A stretch of 64,000 nucleotides of DNA from Catenulispora acidiphila DSM 44928 (GTDB taxonomy: Bacteria; Actinomycetota; Actinomycetes; Streptomycetales; Catenulisporaceae), in assembly GCF_000024025.1 (NCBI RefSeq), contig NC_013131.1:3658001-3722000 (forward strand), in the 5' to 3' direction. Made by a program: the position numbers and the translations under genes. Numbering within the stretch: the first letter of the stretch is position 1; the number at the start of each line of letters is the position of its first letter. Positions 7,554 to 18,872 of this stretch are shown here, piece after piece. A model generated the notes under the pieces. That model was not told the origin of the DNA. It worked only from the letters and a program-made list of their open reading frames with translations, and ran no database searches.

Positions 7554-8891
7554 TTACCGCCGGTCGTGGATGCGCGGCGTCTTCCAGCTGACTGGGCCGG
7601 TGGGGGCGGCGACTGTTTCGGCGTCGGCCACTATGATCTCCAGCTCGGCGTCGAATGCTTTCCGGCAGGCGGTGATTCGCTCGTCCAGGTGTTGCGGGTG
7701 GTTGTCCTCGTGTTCGGGGGTCAGTATCAGGGCCAGCGTGTCGCGGCCGTTGCGGTGGTCTATCAGGATCTTGTGGTCGAGGTATCTGGTGACTCCCGCT
7801 ATGACTGCGTCTTCGAGGTCGTACGCAGTCGTCTCGACTCCGTTCAGCACCAGCCGATCTGCCACGCGTCCCAGTACCTCGATGCGTCCGTCGGCGTGCA
7901 GTCGTACCCGGTCGCCGGTGCGGTAGCGGACGAGTGGTTTCGCTCCCTGGTACAGGTGGGTCGCGACCATTTCGCCGCGGAGGACGCCCTGGGCGTCGGG
8001 CGTTGCCGGCTTCAGCGTCAGCGGGTCCACTACCTCGTAGTAGTTCAGCAGCGGTGTCAGCTGGAGGTGGCCCTGCGCTGAGCCGAGGGCGAGGACCGAT
8101 GATTCCTGCGATCCGTACAGCGACATGTGCGCCTCGGCGTCCCATAGCTCGCCGATGTGCGCCAGTAAGCCCGGCGGTGCTGTCTCGCCGGTGAGCATGA
8201 GGACGTTCACGCTGAAGTCCTTGCGCGGGTCCGCCCCTGCTGCGACCGCCGCCTTCGCTAGGGCTACGGCCATGCCTGGGGTGCAGAACAGTCCTGTCAC
8301 TGGGAGTTCGCGCATCACGCGGAGTGCGCGTTCGAAGCCGATCATCGGGGAGTACGGCCACATCTTGATGCTCGCGTAGCCCAGGTTGCGGCAGACCTCG
8401 GTGAAGGTGTCGCCGTGGGCGTGCAGTTCGCTCGGGCCGCAGACGCCCATCACCTGCTGGGTGCCGAAATTGCGGAGCAGGGGTTCGTACTGGACCGTCA
8501 TGGCGATGTTGGTGTTTAGGCTGTCCACGTCGGCGCGGGGGCTGGGGGTGGAGGCGCCGGTGGTGCCTGTGGTCTCGTAGTAGACCCAGGCTTGGTGGAC
8601 GGGGAGGGAGGCCAGGTCGAAGCCGTGGTCGCGGAGGTCCTCCTTGGTGGTGAAGGGGATCTCGGCGAGGGCTTCGGGGGTCAGTGTGCTGATCTTCTCG
8701 GGGTCGACGTGCGCCAGGCGCTCGCGGTACAGGGGCGAGTGCTGCTTCGCGTAGCCGAGGGTGGCGGCGAAGCAGGCGAGCCGATACGCGTCGAGCTCGG
8801 CCGGGGTCGTCCGGCCCTCCTGGTACGCGCGGTACCGGGCGAGGATCTCGCGGGCGAGATCGTCCAGCTCGGGTCGGAAAACGGTGTACAT
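7554..8891 (-). CDS. Phenylacetate-CoA ligase-like adenylate-forming enzyme (PaaK family)
   Basis: A 445-residue protein with the layout of the short PaaK branch of the ANL superfamily. The nucleotide loop is YYETTGTTGASTP (about residues 107-120); later come MLTGETAPP, SLYGSQESSV and the hinge-proximal YRTGDRVRL, followed by a small C-terminal domain. The family activates aryl or acyl carboxylates as AMP esters and transfers them to CoA or a carrier protein. GAAGG lies 6 nt before the ATG. No other phenylacetate-pathway gene is nearby, so the acid substrate is unknown; it may serve a small secondary-metabolic or detoxification pathway. It converges on the Liv operon and lies 78 bp from the aldo/keto reductase gene on the same strand. 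Confidence 0.85.
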   Translation of the reverse strand: MYTVFRPELDDLAREILARYRAYQEGRTTPAELDAYRLACFAATLGYAKQHSPLYRERLAHVDPEKISTLTPEALAEIPFTTKEDLRDHGFDLASLPVHQAWVYYETTGTTGASTPSPRADVDSLNTNIAMTVQYEPLLRNFGTQQVMGVCGPSELHAHGDTFTEVCRNLGYASIKMWPYSPMIGFERALRVMRELPVTGLFCTPGMAVALAKAAVAAGADPRKDFSVNVLMLTGETAPPGLLAHIGELWDAEAHMSLYGSQESSVLALGSAQGHLQLTPLLNYYEVVDPLTLKPATPDAQGVLRGEMVATHLYQGAKPLVRYRTGDRVRLHADGRIEVLGRVADRLVLNGVETTAYDLEDAVIAGVTRYLDHKILIDHRNGRDTLALILTPEHEDNHPQHLDERITACRKAFDAELEIIVADAETVAAPTGPVSWKTPRIHDRR

Positions 8892-8969
8892 ACGGACCTT
8901 CGTACCTTCCGGGGCGGGTCGGGGCGGTCAGCTGCGGGCCAGGGCGGGTCAGCCGTGGCTCGGGGCGGA

Positions 8970-10031
8970 TCAGCTGTTCGGATGCGGCTTGCCGGCCGGC
9001 AGCATGCCGGAGCGCACGGCGTCCATCCGGTGGCCGGCCACGGCTTCGGCCGGCGAGAGGCGTTCGAGCAGGGCCAGGTCCTCGGCGCCGAGGGTGACCG
9101 AGGCGGCCTTGACGTTGTCGGCCACGTGTGAGGCGTGCTCGGCGCCGGGGATGGGGACCACGTCAGGGCCCTGATGGTGCACCCACGCCAGCGCGAGCTG
9201 CGCCACCGTGATGCCCATCCGCGCCGCGACGTCCTCCAGGGCGGCGACCAGGCGCATGTTGCGGTCGAAGTTGCCCGGGTGGAAGCGCGGGTTGATGCGG
9301 CGTTCGTCCCGGTCGGACAGATCGCCGAGCCGCCGGATGCCCCCGGACAGCAGCCCGCGCGCCAGCGGGGAGAAGGCGACCACGCCGATGCCCAGCTCAC
9401 GGCACACGCCCAGCGCCTCGCCCTCGACCTCCCGGGAGAACAGGCTCCACTCGCTCTGCAGCGCGGTGATCGGCACGACCGCGTGCGCGCGCCGAATGGT
9501 CTCCGGACCGGCTTCCGACAGCCCGACGTACCAGATCTTGCCCTCGGCGATCAGCTCCGCCATGCCCAGCATGGACTCCTCGATCGGCGTGTCGGGATCG
9601 ACCCGGTGCAGATAGAACAGGTCGATGTGGTCGACCCCGAGCCGGGCCAGCGAACGCTCGCAGGACTCCTTGATGTTGCGCCGGGTTCCGCACAGCCGTC
9701 GGCCGGCCTCGCCGCGTCCCCGGACGATCCCGCATTTCGTGGCGATCACCGCCTGGTCCCGACGTCCCCGAACAGCCCGTCCGACCAAGCTCTCGTTATG
9801 TCCGAGCCCGTAGATGTCCGCGGTATCGAGCATGGTCACGCCCATATCGAGCGCGCGGTGCACGGCGCGCAGAGCCTCCCCGGGCTCCACCGGTCCGCGG
9901 AACTCGCTCAGTCCCATACAGCCCAGTCCTTGGGCCGGGACGCGCAGCCCTCCCAACTGCCGAACGGGCATGGACCCGTACCCCGAGCGGGGATGAAAAG
10001 TGTCTTGACCTGGTATTACAGCTTGATGCAT
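8970..10031 (-). CDS. Aldo/keto reductase
   Basis: A 353-residue (alpha/beta)8 NADPH-dependent oxidoreductase. The catalytic tetrad is visible: Asp and Tyr in MLDTADIYGLGHNE, Lys in IATKCG and His in FYLHRVD. LQSEWSLFSRE and VVAFSPLARGLLSGG match the AKR family of YajO/IolS-like enzymes that reduce aldehydes and ketones. I place the start at 10031, because GGAGGG lies 4 nt upstream; an ATG at 9971 (MPVRQLGG) would give a protein nearer the classical N-terminus and cannot be excluded. The gene is upstream of the PaaK-like gene on the same strand and could be co-transcribed with it. Substrate unknown. Confidence 0.88.
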   Translation of the reverse strand: MHQAVIPGQDTFHPRSGYGSMPVRQLGGLRVPAQGLGCMGLSEFRGPVEPGEALRAVHRALDMGVTMLDTADIYGLGHNESLVGRAVRGRRDQAVIATKCGIVRGRGEAGRRLCGTRRNIKESCERSLARLGVDHIDLFYLHRVDPDTPIEESMLGMAELIAEGKIWYVGLSEAGPETIRRAHAVVPITALQSEWSLFSREVEGEALGVCRELGIGVVAFSPLARGLLSGGIRRLGDLSDRDERRINPRFHPGNFDRNMRLVAALEDVAARMGITVAQLALAWVHHQGPDVVPIPGAEHASHVADNVKAASVTLGAEDLALLERLSPAEAVAGHRMDAVRSGMLPAGKPHPNS

Positions 10032-10431
10032 GTACCCTCCTGTGTGCGGTGTGGCGACGCCCCCGAGGATGGTGGCGCCAAGCATAGAAAAGGTAGGGTA
10101 CTTATGTAAGGGCTAGAAATTAGTGGACTGATATGCTGCGCCCGACAGTCTGTTCGAAATCGGGCGCCACGTACTGCGGGGTATGACAGCGGGTAAAACG
10201 AACATTCTCCTGCGCGGTCTGCGACAGGTTGTAAACGGACCTTACGGACCGGGCCACAGCCCTGGCGTGCCCGGCTGCCGCGGTGGGGGAGAACACCACC
10301 GGAATCAGGGCCGGAATCCACCGCTTTGGCAGGGCCTTGCCATTACATTGACTATGTTTGAACGGCTGGGTGCGGGTTAATCGCAACCTTTCCGCTGTTG
10401 ACCTTCGACCCCAGCTGACTGGTGATGCCGC
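10032..10431. other. 400-bp divergent promoter region
   Basis: This gap separates the leftward aldo/keto reductase from the rightward GH130-like gene. It contains the most A+T-rich stretch nearby (about 10080-10140), as expected for promoters. TTGACT at 10348 could be a -35 element for the rightward gene, but no convincing -10 lies at the right distance. I see no gene in it. Confidence 0.45.
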
Positions 10432-11949
10432 ATGACCACCGCTGAATCCGTCCCCGCGCAGAGTCCGGCCCGGGGACTGGAGGCCGACGAACTCGTGACC
10501 CGCAGGCGCCTGCGCCTCAACCGAGATCCCAGCCGCGTCATCGCGAAACTCTTCCTCCCCGGAGGGCAGCCTCCGGACATGAACTCCCGCGCCGGCGGCG
10601 TCGTCCGCCGCGTTCTGACCCTGTCCGACGTTGAGGTCGAGGCCTCCTACACGCAGATCCTCGAGCAGTTCGGCTCCCGCCACCGCGACCTGCAGGAGAC
10701 GTTCGCCGAGAACTACCGCACCATCGAGCACCGCGTGGGCCATGACAAGGACGTCTCCGAGCAGCGCAGACTGCTGATCGGCGCGCACTTCACCCACGAA
10801 TACGCGATCGAGGGCGCGGCGCTGACCAACCCCTCGATGGTCCCGCACCCCGATCAGAGCGGTCTGCGGCCCGGCGAACTCCGCTTCCTGATGAGCGCCC
10901 GCGCCATCGGCGAGGGGCACCTGTCCTGTGTCGAGTTCCGGACCGGCGTCATCGGGTCCGGCGGCGAGCTGCGCGTCGACCAGCCCTCACCGCACGCCTC
11001 GATCGGCAGCGTGCGCGCCACCCGCTACGAGCGCTCGCTCCTGGCGGCGGCGATGGCCGGTCACGGCGAGGACGACGAAGTCGTCGCCTACCTCCTGCGC
11101 CACCTGCCCGAGCACTTCACGGACGCCGAGCTGGAAGCCCGCCTCGGCGAGCTGCATCCGCAGCTGCTCGTCCAGGAAAACACCTACCGCACGGTCTCCC
11201 GCATCCACTGGTTCCTGGCCTGCCAGTACCGGCTGGAGTTCAGCGCCGACGCCGACGTCTCCGAACACGTCCTGTGGCCGCAGTCGCCGACCGAGCGGCG
11301 CGGCGTCGAGGACGCCCGGTTCGTGCGCTGCGTGGACCCGGACGGCTCGGTGATGTACCGCGGGACGTACACCGCCTACAGCGGCAGCGACTCGGCGACC
11401 CAGCTCATGGAGACCCCCGATTTCCAGACCTTCCAGATGTCCCAGTTGTTCGGCCCGGCCGTCGGCAGCAAGGGTCTGGCCCTGTTCCCGCGCCAAGTCG
11501 AGGGACGCCATGTGGCGCTGTCGCGCTGGGACCCGGAGAGCAACGCGATCGCCACGTCCCAGGACGGCCGGATCTGGCAGCGCGCCGGCAGCCTGGACGC
11601 GCCGCTGCGCCAATGGGAGCTGACCCAGGTCGGCAACTGCGGATCGCCGATCGAGACCGAAGCCGGATGGCTGGCGCTGACCCACGGCGTCGGACCGATG
11701 CGGACCTACGCGCTCGGCGCCATCCTGCTGGATCTGAAGGATCCGACGCAGGTGGTCGGCACGCTGCGGGACCCCCTGCTGATCGCCGCGCCGGACGAGC
11801 GCGACGGGTACGTGCCGAACGTCGTCTACTCCTGCGGCGCGCTCAAGCACGAGGACCTGCTGGTGATCCCCTACGGCTTCGGCGACATGGGGATCGAGTT
11901 CGCGACCGTCTCGGTGTCCGGGCTGCTGGAGCGGCTGGAAGGACACTGA
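10432..11949 (+). CDS. GH130-like glycoside phosphorylase/hydrolase
   Basis: A 505-residue protein whose second half carries the five-bladed beta-propeller signatures of GH130: NPSMVPHP, RGVEDARFVR, VGNCGSPIETEAGWLALTHG and GYVPNVVYSCGALKHEDLLV. The family cleaves beta-mannosidic linkages by phosphorolysis or hydrolysis. An N-terminal extension of about 120 residues and a helical insert (about 195-240, rich in Glu and His) match the longer GH130 members rather than minimal mannosyl-glucose phosphorylases. The start ATG has only a weak GGTG upstream. No sugar transporter is adjacent, so the substrate cannot be inferred. There is no signal peptide, so it should act in the cytoplasm. Confidence 0.8.
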   Translation: MTTAESVPAQSPARGLEADELVTRRRLRLNRDPSRVIAKLFLPGGQPPDMNSRAGGVVRRVLTLSDVEVEASYTQILEQFGSRHRDLQETFAENYRTIEHRVGHDKDVSEQRRLLIGAHFTHEYAIEGAALTNPSMVPHPDQSGLRPGELRFLMSARAIGEGHLSCVEFRTGVIGSGGELRVDQPSPHASIGSVRATRYERSLLAAAMAGHGEDDEVVAYLLRHLPEHFTDAELEARLGELHPQLLVQENTYRTVSRIHWFLACQYRLEFSADADVSEHVLWPQSPTERRGVEDARFVRCVDPDGSVMYRGTYTAYSGSDSATQLMETPDFQTFQMSQLFGPAVGSKGLALFPRQVEGRHVALSRWDPESNAIATSQDGRIWQRAGSLDAPLRQWELTQVGNCGSPIETEAGWLALTHGVGPMRTYALGAILLDLKDPTQVVGTLRDPLLIAAPDERDGYVPNVVYSCGALKHEDLLVIPYGFGDMGIEFATVSVSGLLERLEGH

Positions 11950-11952
11950 CCA

Positions 11953-12008
11953 CTGACCCTGTAAAGGACACTGGCCCTATAAAGGAATGCTGACCATATA
12001 AGAGGACG
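11953..12008 (+). repeat. Three imperfect 18-19-bp direct repeats after the GH130-like gene
   Basis: The units start at 11953 (CTGACCCTGTAAAGGACA), 11971 (CTGGCCCTATAAAGGAATG) and 11990 (CTGACCATATAAGAGGACG). They run back to back between the GH130-like stop and the terminator. Each holds a purine-rich AAAGGA- or AGAGGA-like core. Confidence 0.7.
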
Positions 12009-12011
12009 TCA

Positions 12012-12054
12012 AAGCCGGGTCGGCCACAGCGGTGGGCTGTGGCCGACCCGGCTT
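12012..12054. terminator. Strong bidirectional terminator
   Basis: A perfect 18-bp inverted repeat: 12012-12029 (AAGCCGGGTCGGCCACAG) and 12037-12054, loop of 7 nt. It lies between converging genes, the GH130-like gene and the HesB-like gene that ends at 12067, and likely serves both strands. Confidence 0.85.
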
Positions 12055-12066
12055 CGCGCGTCGCGG

Positions 12067-12366
12067 TTACTGCTGCGGCGCGAGCAGGAACCTGACCCCG
12101 CCGTCGTCGGCGACGGTCGCGTCCAGCTGCTGGTCGTTCAGGGCCTGCGCGGCCTCGGCCTCGAGGAAGACCCGGGCGGGCCCGGTCTCCACGACGGCGT
12201 CGCCGGAGTGCGGACCCTGGGTGAGGGACAACGAAAGTTGACCCTGCCCGCTGTTCTGGGCGGCACCGTGCGAAACGATGCGCAGCCCGGCACTGTCGTC
12301 GGGCAGATCGGATTGCGTGGTCAGGTTGCGGACGGCCTCGGCGGCCCGGTCGGTGAGAGTCAGCAC
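12067..12366 (-). CDS. HesB/IscA-fold small protein without cysteines
   Basis: A 99-residue protein that starts with GTG, 4-5 nt after GGGAGGA. The pattern MLTLTDRAAEAVRNLT, then GLRIV, LSLSLTQGPHSGD and ARVFLEAEAAQAL, follows the A-type iron-sulfur carrier (HesB/IscA) fold and matches short actinobacterial relatives. Real A-type carriers need three conserved cysteines to hold a cluster; this sequence has no cysteine at all. It therefore keeps the fold but probably not the iron-sulfur role. The function is unknown. It stands alone between a terminator and a divergently transcribed hemerythrin gene. Confidence 0.72.
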   Translation of the reverse strand: MLTLTDRAAEAVRNLTTQSDLPDDSAGLRIVSHGAAQNSGQGQLSLSLTQGPHSGDAVVETGPARVFLEAEAAQALNDQQLDATVADDGGVRFLLAPQQ

Positions 12367-12557
12367 GACTTCCTCCCGGTGCTTGTTGTCGTCGGATGGG
12401 TACTCGACGCGGTTACCCGGTCCTGAAGTCCTAAACGTCAGGTGTCCCGGCTGTGGCGTTTTCCATCACCCGATCGGGGGTGTTTACGCCGGGCGCCAGC
12501 GGTCAATGGGGAGGGATGCTGACCAGCGGGGTCGGCCGGAGCGAGGAGCTGCCCCGA

Positions 12558-13181
12558 ATGAGCGCGACCGACCGCCGTGATGTGATCGACGTCCTGACCG
12601 GCGAGCACCGCGCGGTCGAGGCGTTGTTCCAGCGGCTGGAGACCGGGGGCGGCGGTCCCGACGGCTCGCGCAAGTCCCTGGTCGACGCGCTCGCCCTGGA
12701 GCTGGCCTGGCACGCCGCCGCCGCGCAGCGCTACCTGCTGCCGCTGGCCCGGCGCACCCTGCCCGACGGCGACGCGCTGGCCGACCGGCACACCGCCGAG
12801 CATCTGACGGTCGAGCACATGGTGCGCGACCTGGAGGCCAAGGACCCCTCGGACGCCCGCTTCGAGCCGCTGCTGGCGCAGCTGGTCGCCGCGGCGCGCG
12901 GGCACATCGAGCACGAGGAGCAGATCACCTTCGTGGAGCTGACCCGGGAGTGCGACCGGGGCGAGCTGCTGGCCGCCGGCGAGGAGATGGCCGCCGCGCG
13001 GCGCCGGGCCGAGGCCGAGGCCGCGAGCGCGACCATCCCGGCGCAGGCCAGGTCCGACGCCGCCGGACCTGGATCGGTGACCACCGCCTCGACCACCGCG
13101 GCCAGCGCCTCCACCACCGCCACCCCCACTCCCGCCCCCAGCGTCGTCGACCGGGTCCGGGCGGCACTCTTCGGCGCCTGA
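12558..13181 (+). CDS. Hemerythrin HHE-domain protein
   Basis: A 207-residue protein. Residues 1-130 form the four-helix HHE cation-binding domain: VLTGEHRAVEALFQRLE, ELAWHAAAAQRYLLPL, LTVEHMVRDLE and HIEHEEQITF provide His/Glu ligands for a di-iron site that can sense or carry oxygen, nitric oxide or peroxide. The C-terminal 60 residues are Ala/Thr/Ser-rich, ending VVDRVRAALFGA, and look disordered. I chose ATG 12558 because GAGGAG lies 10 nt upstream; in-frame ATGs at 12453 and 12516 are alternatives, the latter with a GGGAGG placed too close. It opens a run of six stress-type genes on the plus strand. Confidence 0.85.
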   Translation: MSATDRRDVIDVLTGEHRAVEALFQRLETGGGGPDGSRKSLVDALALELAWHAAAAQRYLLPLARRTLPDGDALADRHTAEHLTVEHMVRDLEAKDPSDARFEPLLAQLVAAARGHIEHEEQITFVELTRECDRGELLAAGEEMAAARRRAEAEAASATIPAQARSDAAGPGSVTTASTTAASASTTATPTPAPSVVDRVRAALFGA

Positions 13182-13270
13182 CCGCCTGCCTGGGGCGAAC
13201 CGGACTTGAGCCGGACTGACCGTGCCGCGAAGCCGGCACGGGAGAAGACTGGGGGTGGAAGGAGGTAGCG

Positions 13271-13936
13271 ATGAACGCCTTCGAGGAATACGACATCGGC
13301 AGCGCGGTCCGCTGCCACACCGGACCATGCGGCCACCTGGTCTGCGTCGTGGTGGACCCGGTCGCCGAGCGGCTCACGCACCTGATCGTGGTGGCCCGGG
13401 ACGGGACCGCCGGACGGCTGGTGCCGGTGGAGCTGGCGCACGCCGACCAGGACGGCGTCCGCCTGGACTGCACCCAGGAGCACTTCGACCGGCTGGAGCC
13501 CTCGATAGCGACGCACTTCCTGCTCGCGCCGGACGCCGAACAGCGGTACGGCTACCACGAGGGCGAGGTCGTCTACTGGCCGTTCTACGGCCTCGCGCCG
13601 GCCGGCGCCGCCATGGGTCTGACCTGCCTGGACCCGCTGGCCTCGCCGCGTATGGAGATCGAGGACCGGGTTCCGGCCGGGCAAGTGAGAATCCGGCGCG
13701 GGGAGCGCGTCGAGGCCTCCGACGGGCCCATCGGGCACGTCCGCGGCCTGGTCGTGGACCCGGCCGACGAGGCGGTCACGCACGTGCTGCTCGACGAGGG
13801 CCACCTGTGGGGGCACAAGCGGGTGGCGATCCCGGTCGGCGCGGTCACGGGCATCGACGCCGAGGGCGTGACCGTCCGGCTGACCAAACACCAGATCAAG
13901 GACTTGCCGTCGGTGGAGGTCGCGGGGCTGGACTGA
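13271..13936 (+). CDS. PRC-barrel domain protein (first of two paralogues)
   Basis: A 221-residue protein with two PRC-barrel-like halves: GHLVCVVVDPVAERLTHLIV at about 20-40, and GHVRGLVVDPADEAVTHVLL at about 158-178, the latter followed by the HLWGHKRVAIPVGAV strand pair. PRC barrels are small beta domains that mediate protein or RNA contacts, as in RimM and photosynthetic reaction-centre H subunits. GGAGG lies 5 nt before ATG 13271. A clear paralogue lies at 22020-22712 on the far side of the kinase and phosphatase genes. It may be an adaptor or ligand-binding partner for that module, which is inference from context. Confidence 0.82.
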   Translation: MNAFEEYDIGSAVRCHTGPCGHLVCVVVDPVAERLTHLIVVARDGTAGRLVPVELAHADQDGVRLDCTQEHFDRLEPSIATHFLLAPDAEQRYGYHEGEVVYWPFYGLAPAGAAMGLTCLDPLASPRMEIEDRVPAGQVRIRRGERVEASDGPIGHVRGLVVDPADEAVTHVLLDEGHLWGHKRVAIPVGAVTGIDAEGVTVRLTKHQIKDLPSVEVAGLD

Positions 13937-14076
13937 TCCGCGCCGCGTGAAGCGGCGAAGCGCAGAACACGGCAGTGAAACCGCCGCGCCCGGCCGTCTT
14001 CCGCCGGTGCGCGGCACAGGTACAGGATGGGGGTATCGGGCGTGGCCCGCGCCCCGTACACGAACGGTGAGGCTAC

Positions 14077-18525
<4,449 letters not shown>

Positions 18526-18583
18526 CGGCGATCAGGGAGGATCCGAAGCCGGCGTAGGAGCGTCTGCTCCGGATCGCCGCGGC

Positions 18584-18610
18584 GGAGCCCGCCTCACGCT
18601 GGCGGGTTCC
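18584..18610 (+). terminator. Hairpin after the hybrid kinase gene
   Basis: GGAGCCCGCC at 18584-18593 pairs with GGCGGGTTCC at 18601-18610 (one G-U pair) around a 7-nt loop. A second small hairpin, GGAGC/GCTCC, lies at 18557-18570. Together they may end the kinase transcript. Confidence 0.5.
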
Positions 18611-18725
18611 GCAGGTGTGCGCGGGGCGCGCATGGGATTATTGGCACGGCAGGCCGGGAACCGGCGCGCCCTCGGTGCCGTCCAACCCACGGCGTCACAA
18701 GCATCAGGGCGGAGAGCGTAAGAGC

Positions 18726-18872
18726 GTGCGGGCAATGGTCGGCGAACAGGTGAGACGGCTCGCCGCGGGCGCGGTGCATGGCTTGGCGTCGGCGTGGGCA
18801 GACCTGGGAGACCGCTGCGGTCCGCCGCCGCGGGCCGCCGATCCGCGCACGCTGCTGGGGCTGACCGCATGA
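18726..18872 (+). CDS. Possible 48-residue leader protein coupled to the SpoIIE-type phosphatase
   Basis: A short frame begins with GTG 18726, 9 nt after GGAGAG, and its stop overlaps the phosphatase ATG in an ATGA junction. The product is basic then Pro-rich (EQVRRLAAGAVHGLASAW ... GPPPRAADPRT), with one amphipathic helix and no family I recognise. The well-placed ribosome site and the overlap argue for translation, possibly only to couple or tune phosphatase synthesis. The phosphatase itself has no better ribosome site of its own. It could be a chance frame in GC-rich DNA. Confidence 0.35.
   Translation: MRAMVGEQVRRLAAGAVHGLASAWADLGDRCGPPPRAADPRTLLGLTA

Noticed and set aside
7268-8081. Plus-strand frames after the first Liv operon
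   Set aside because: Most of the length is antisense to the PaaK-like gene; the rest has no start signal.
10016-10380. Small frames on both strands in the 10.0-10.4 kb divergent promoter region
   Set aside because: No ribosome sites, no family resemblance, and codon-position G+C unlike the neighbouring genes.
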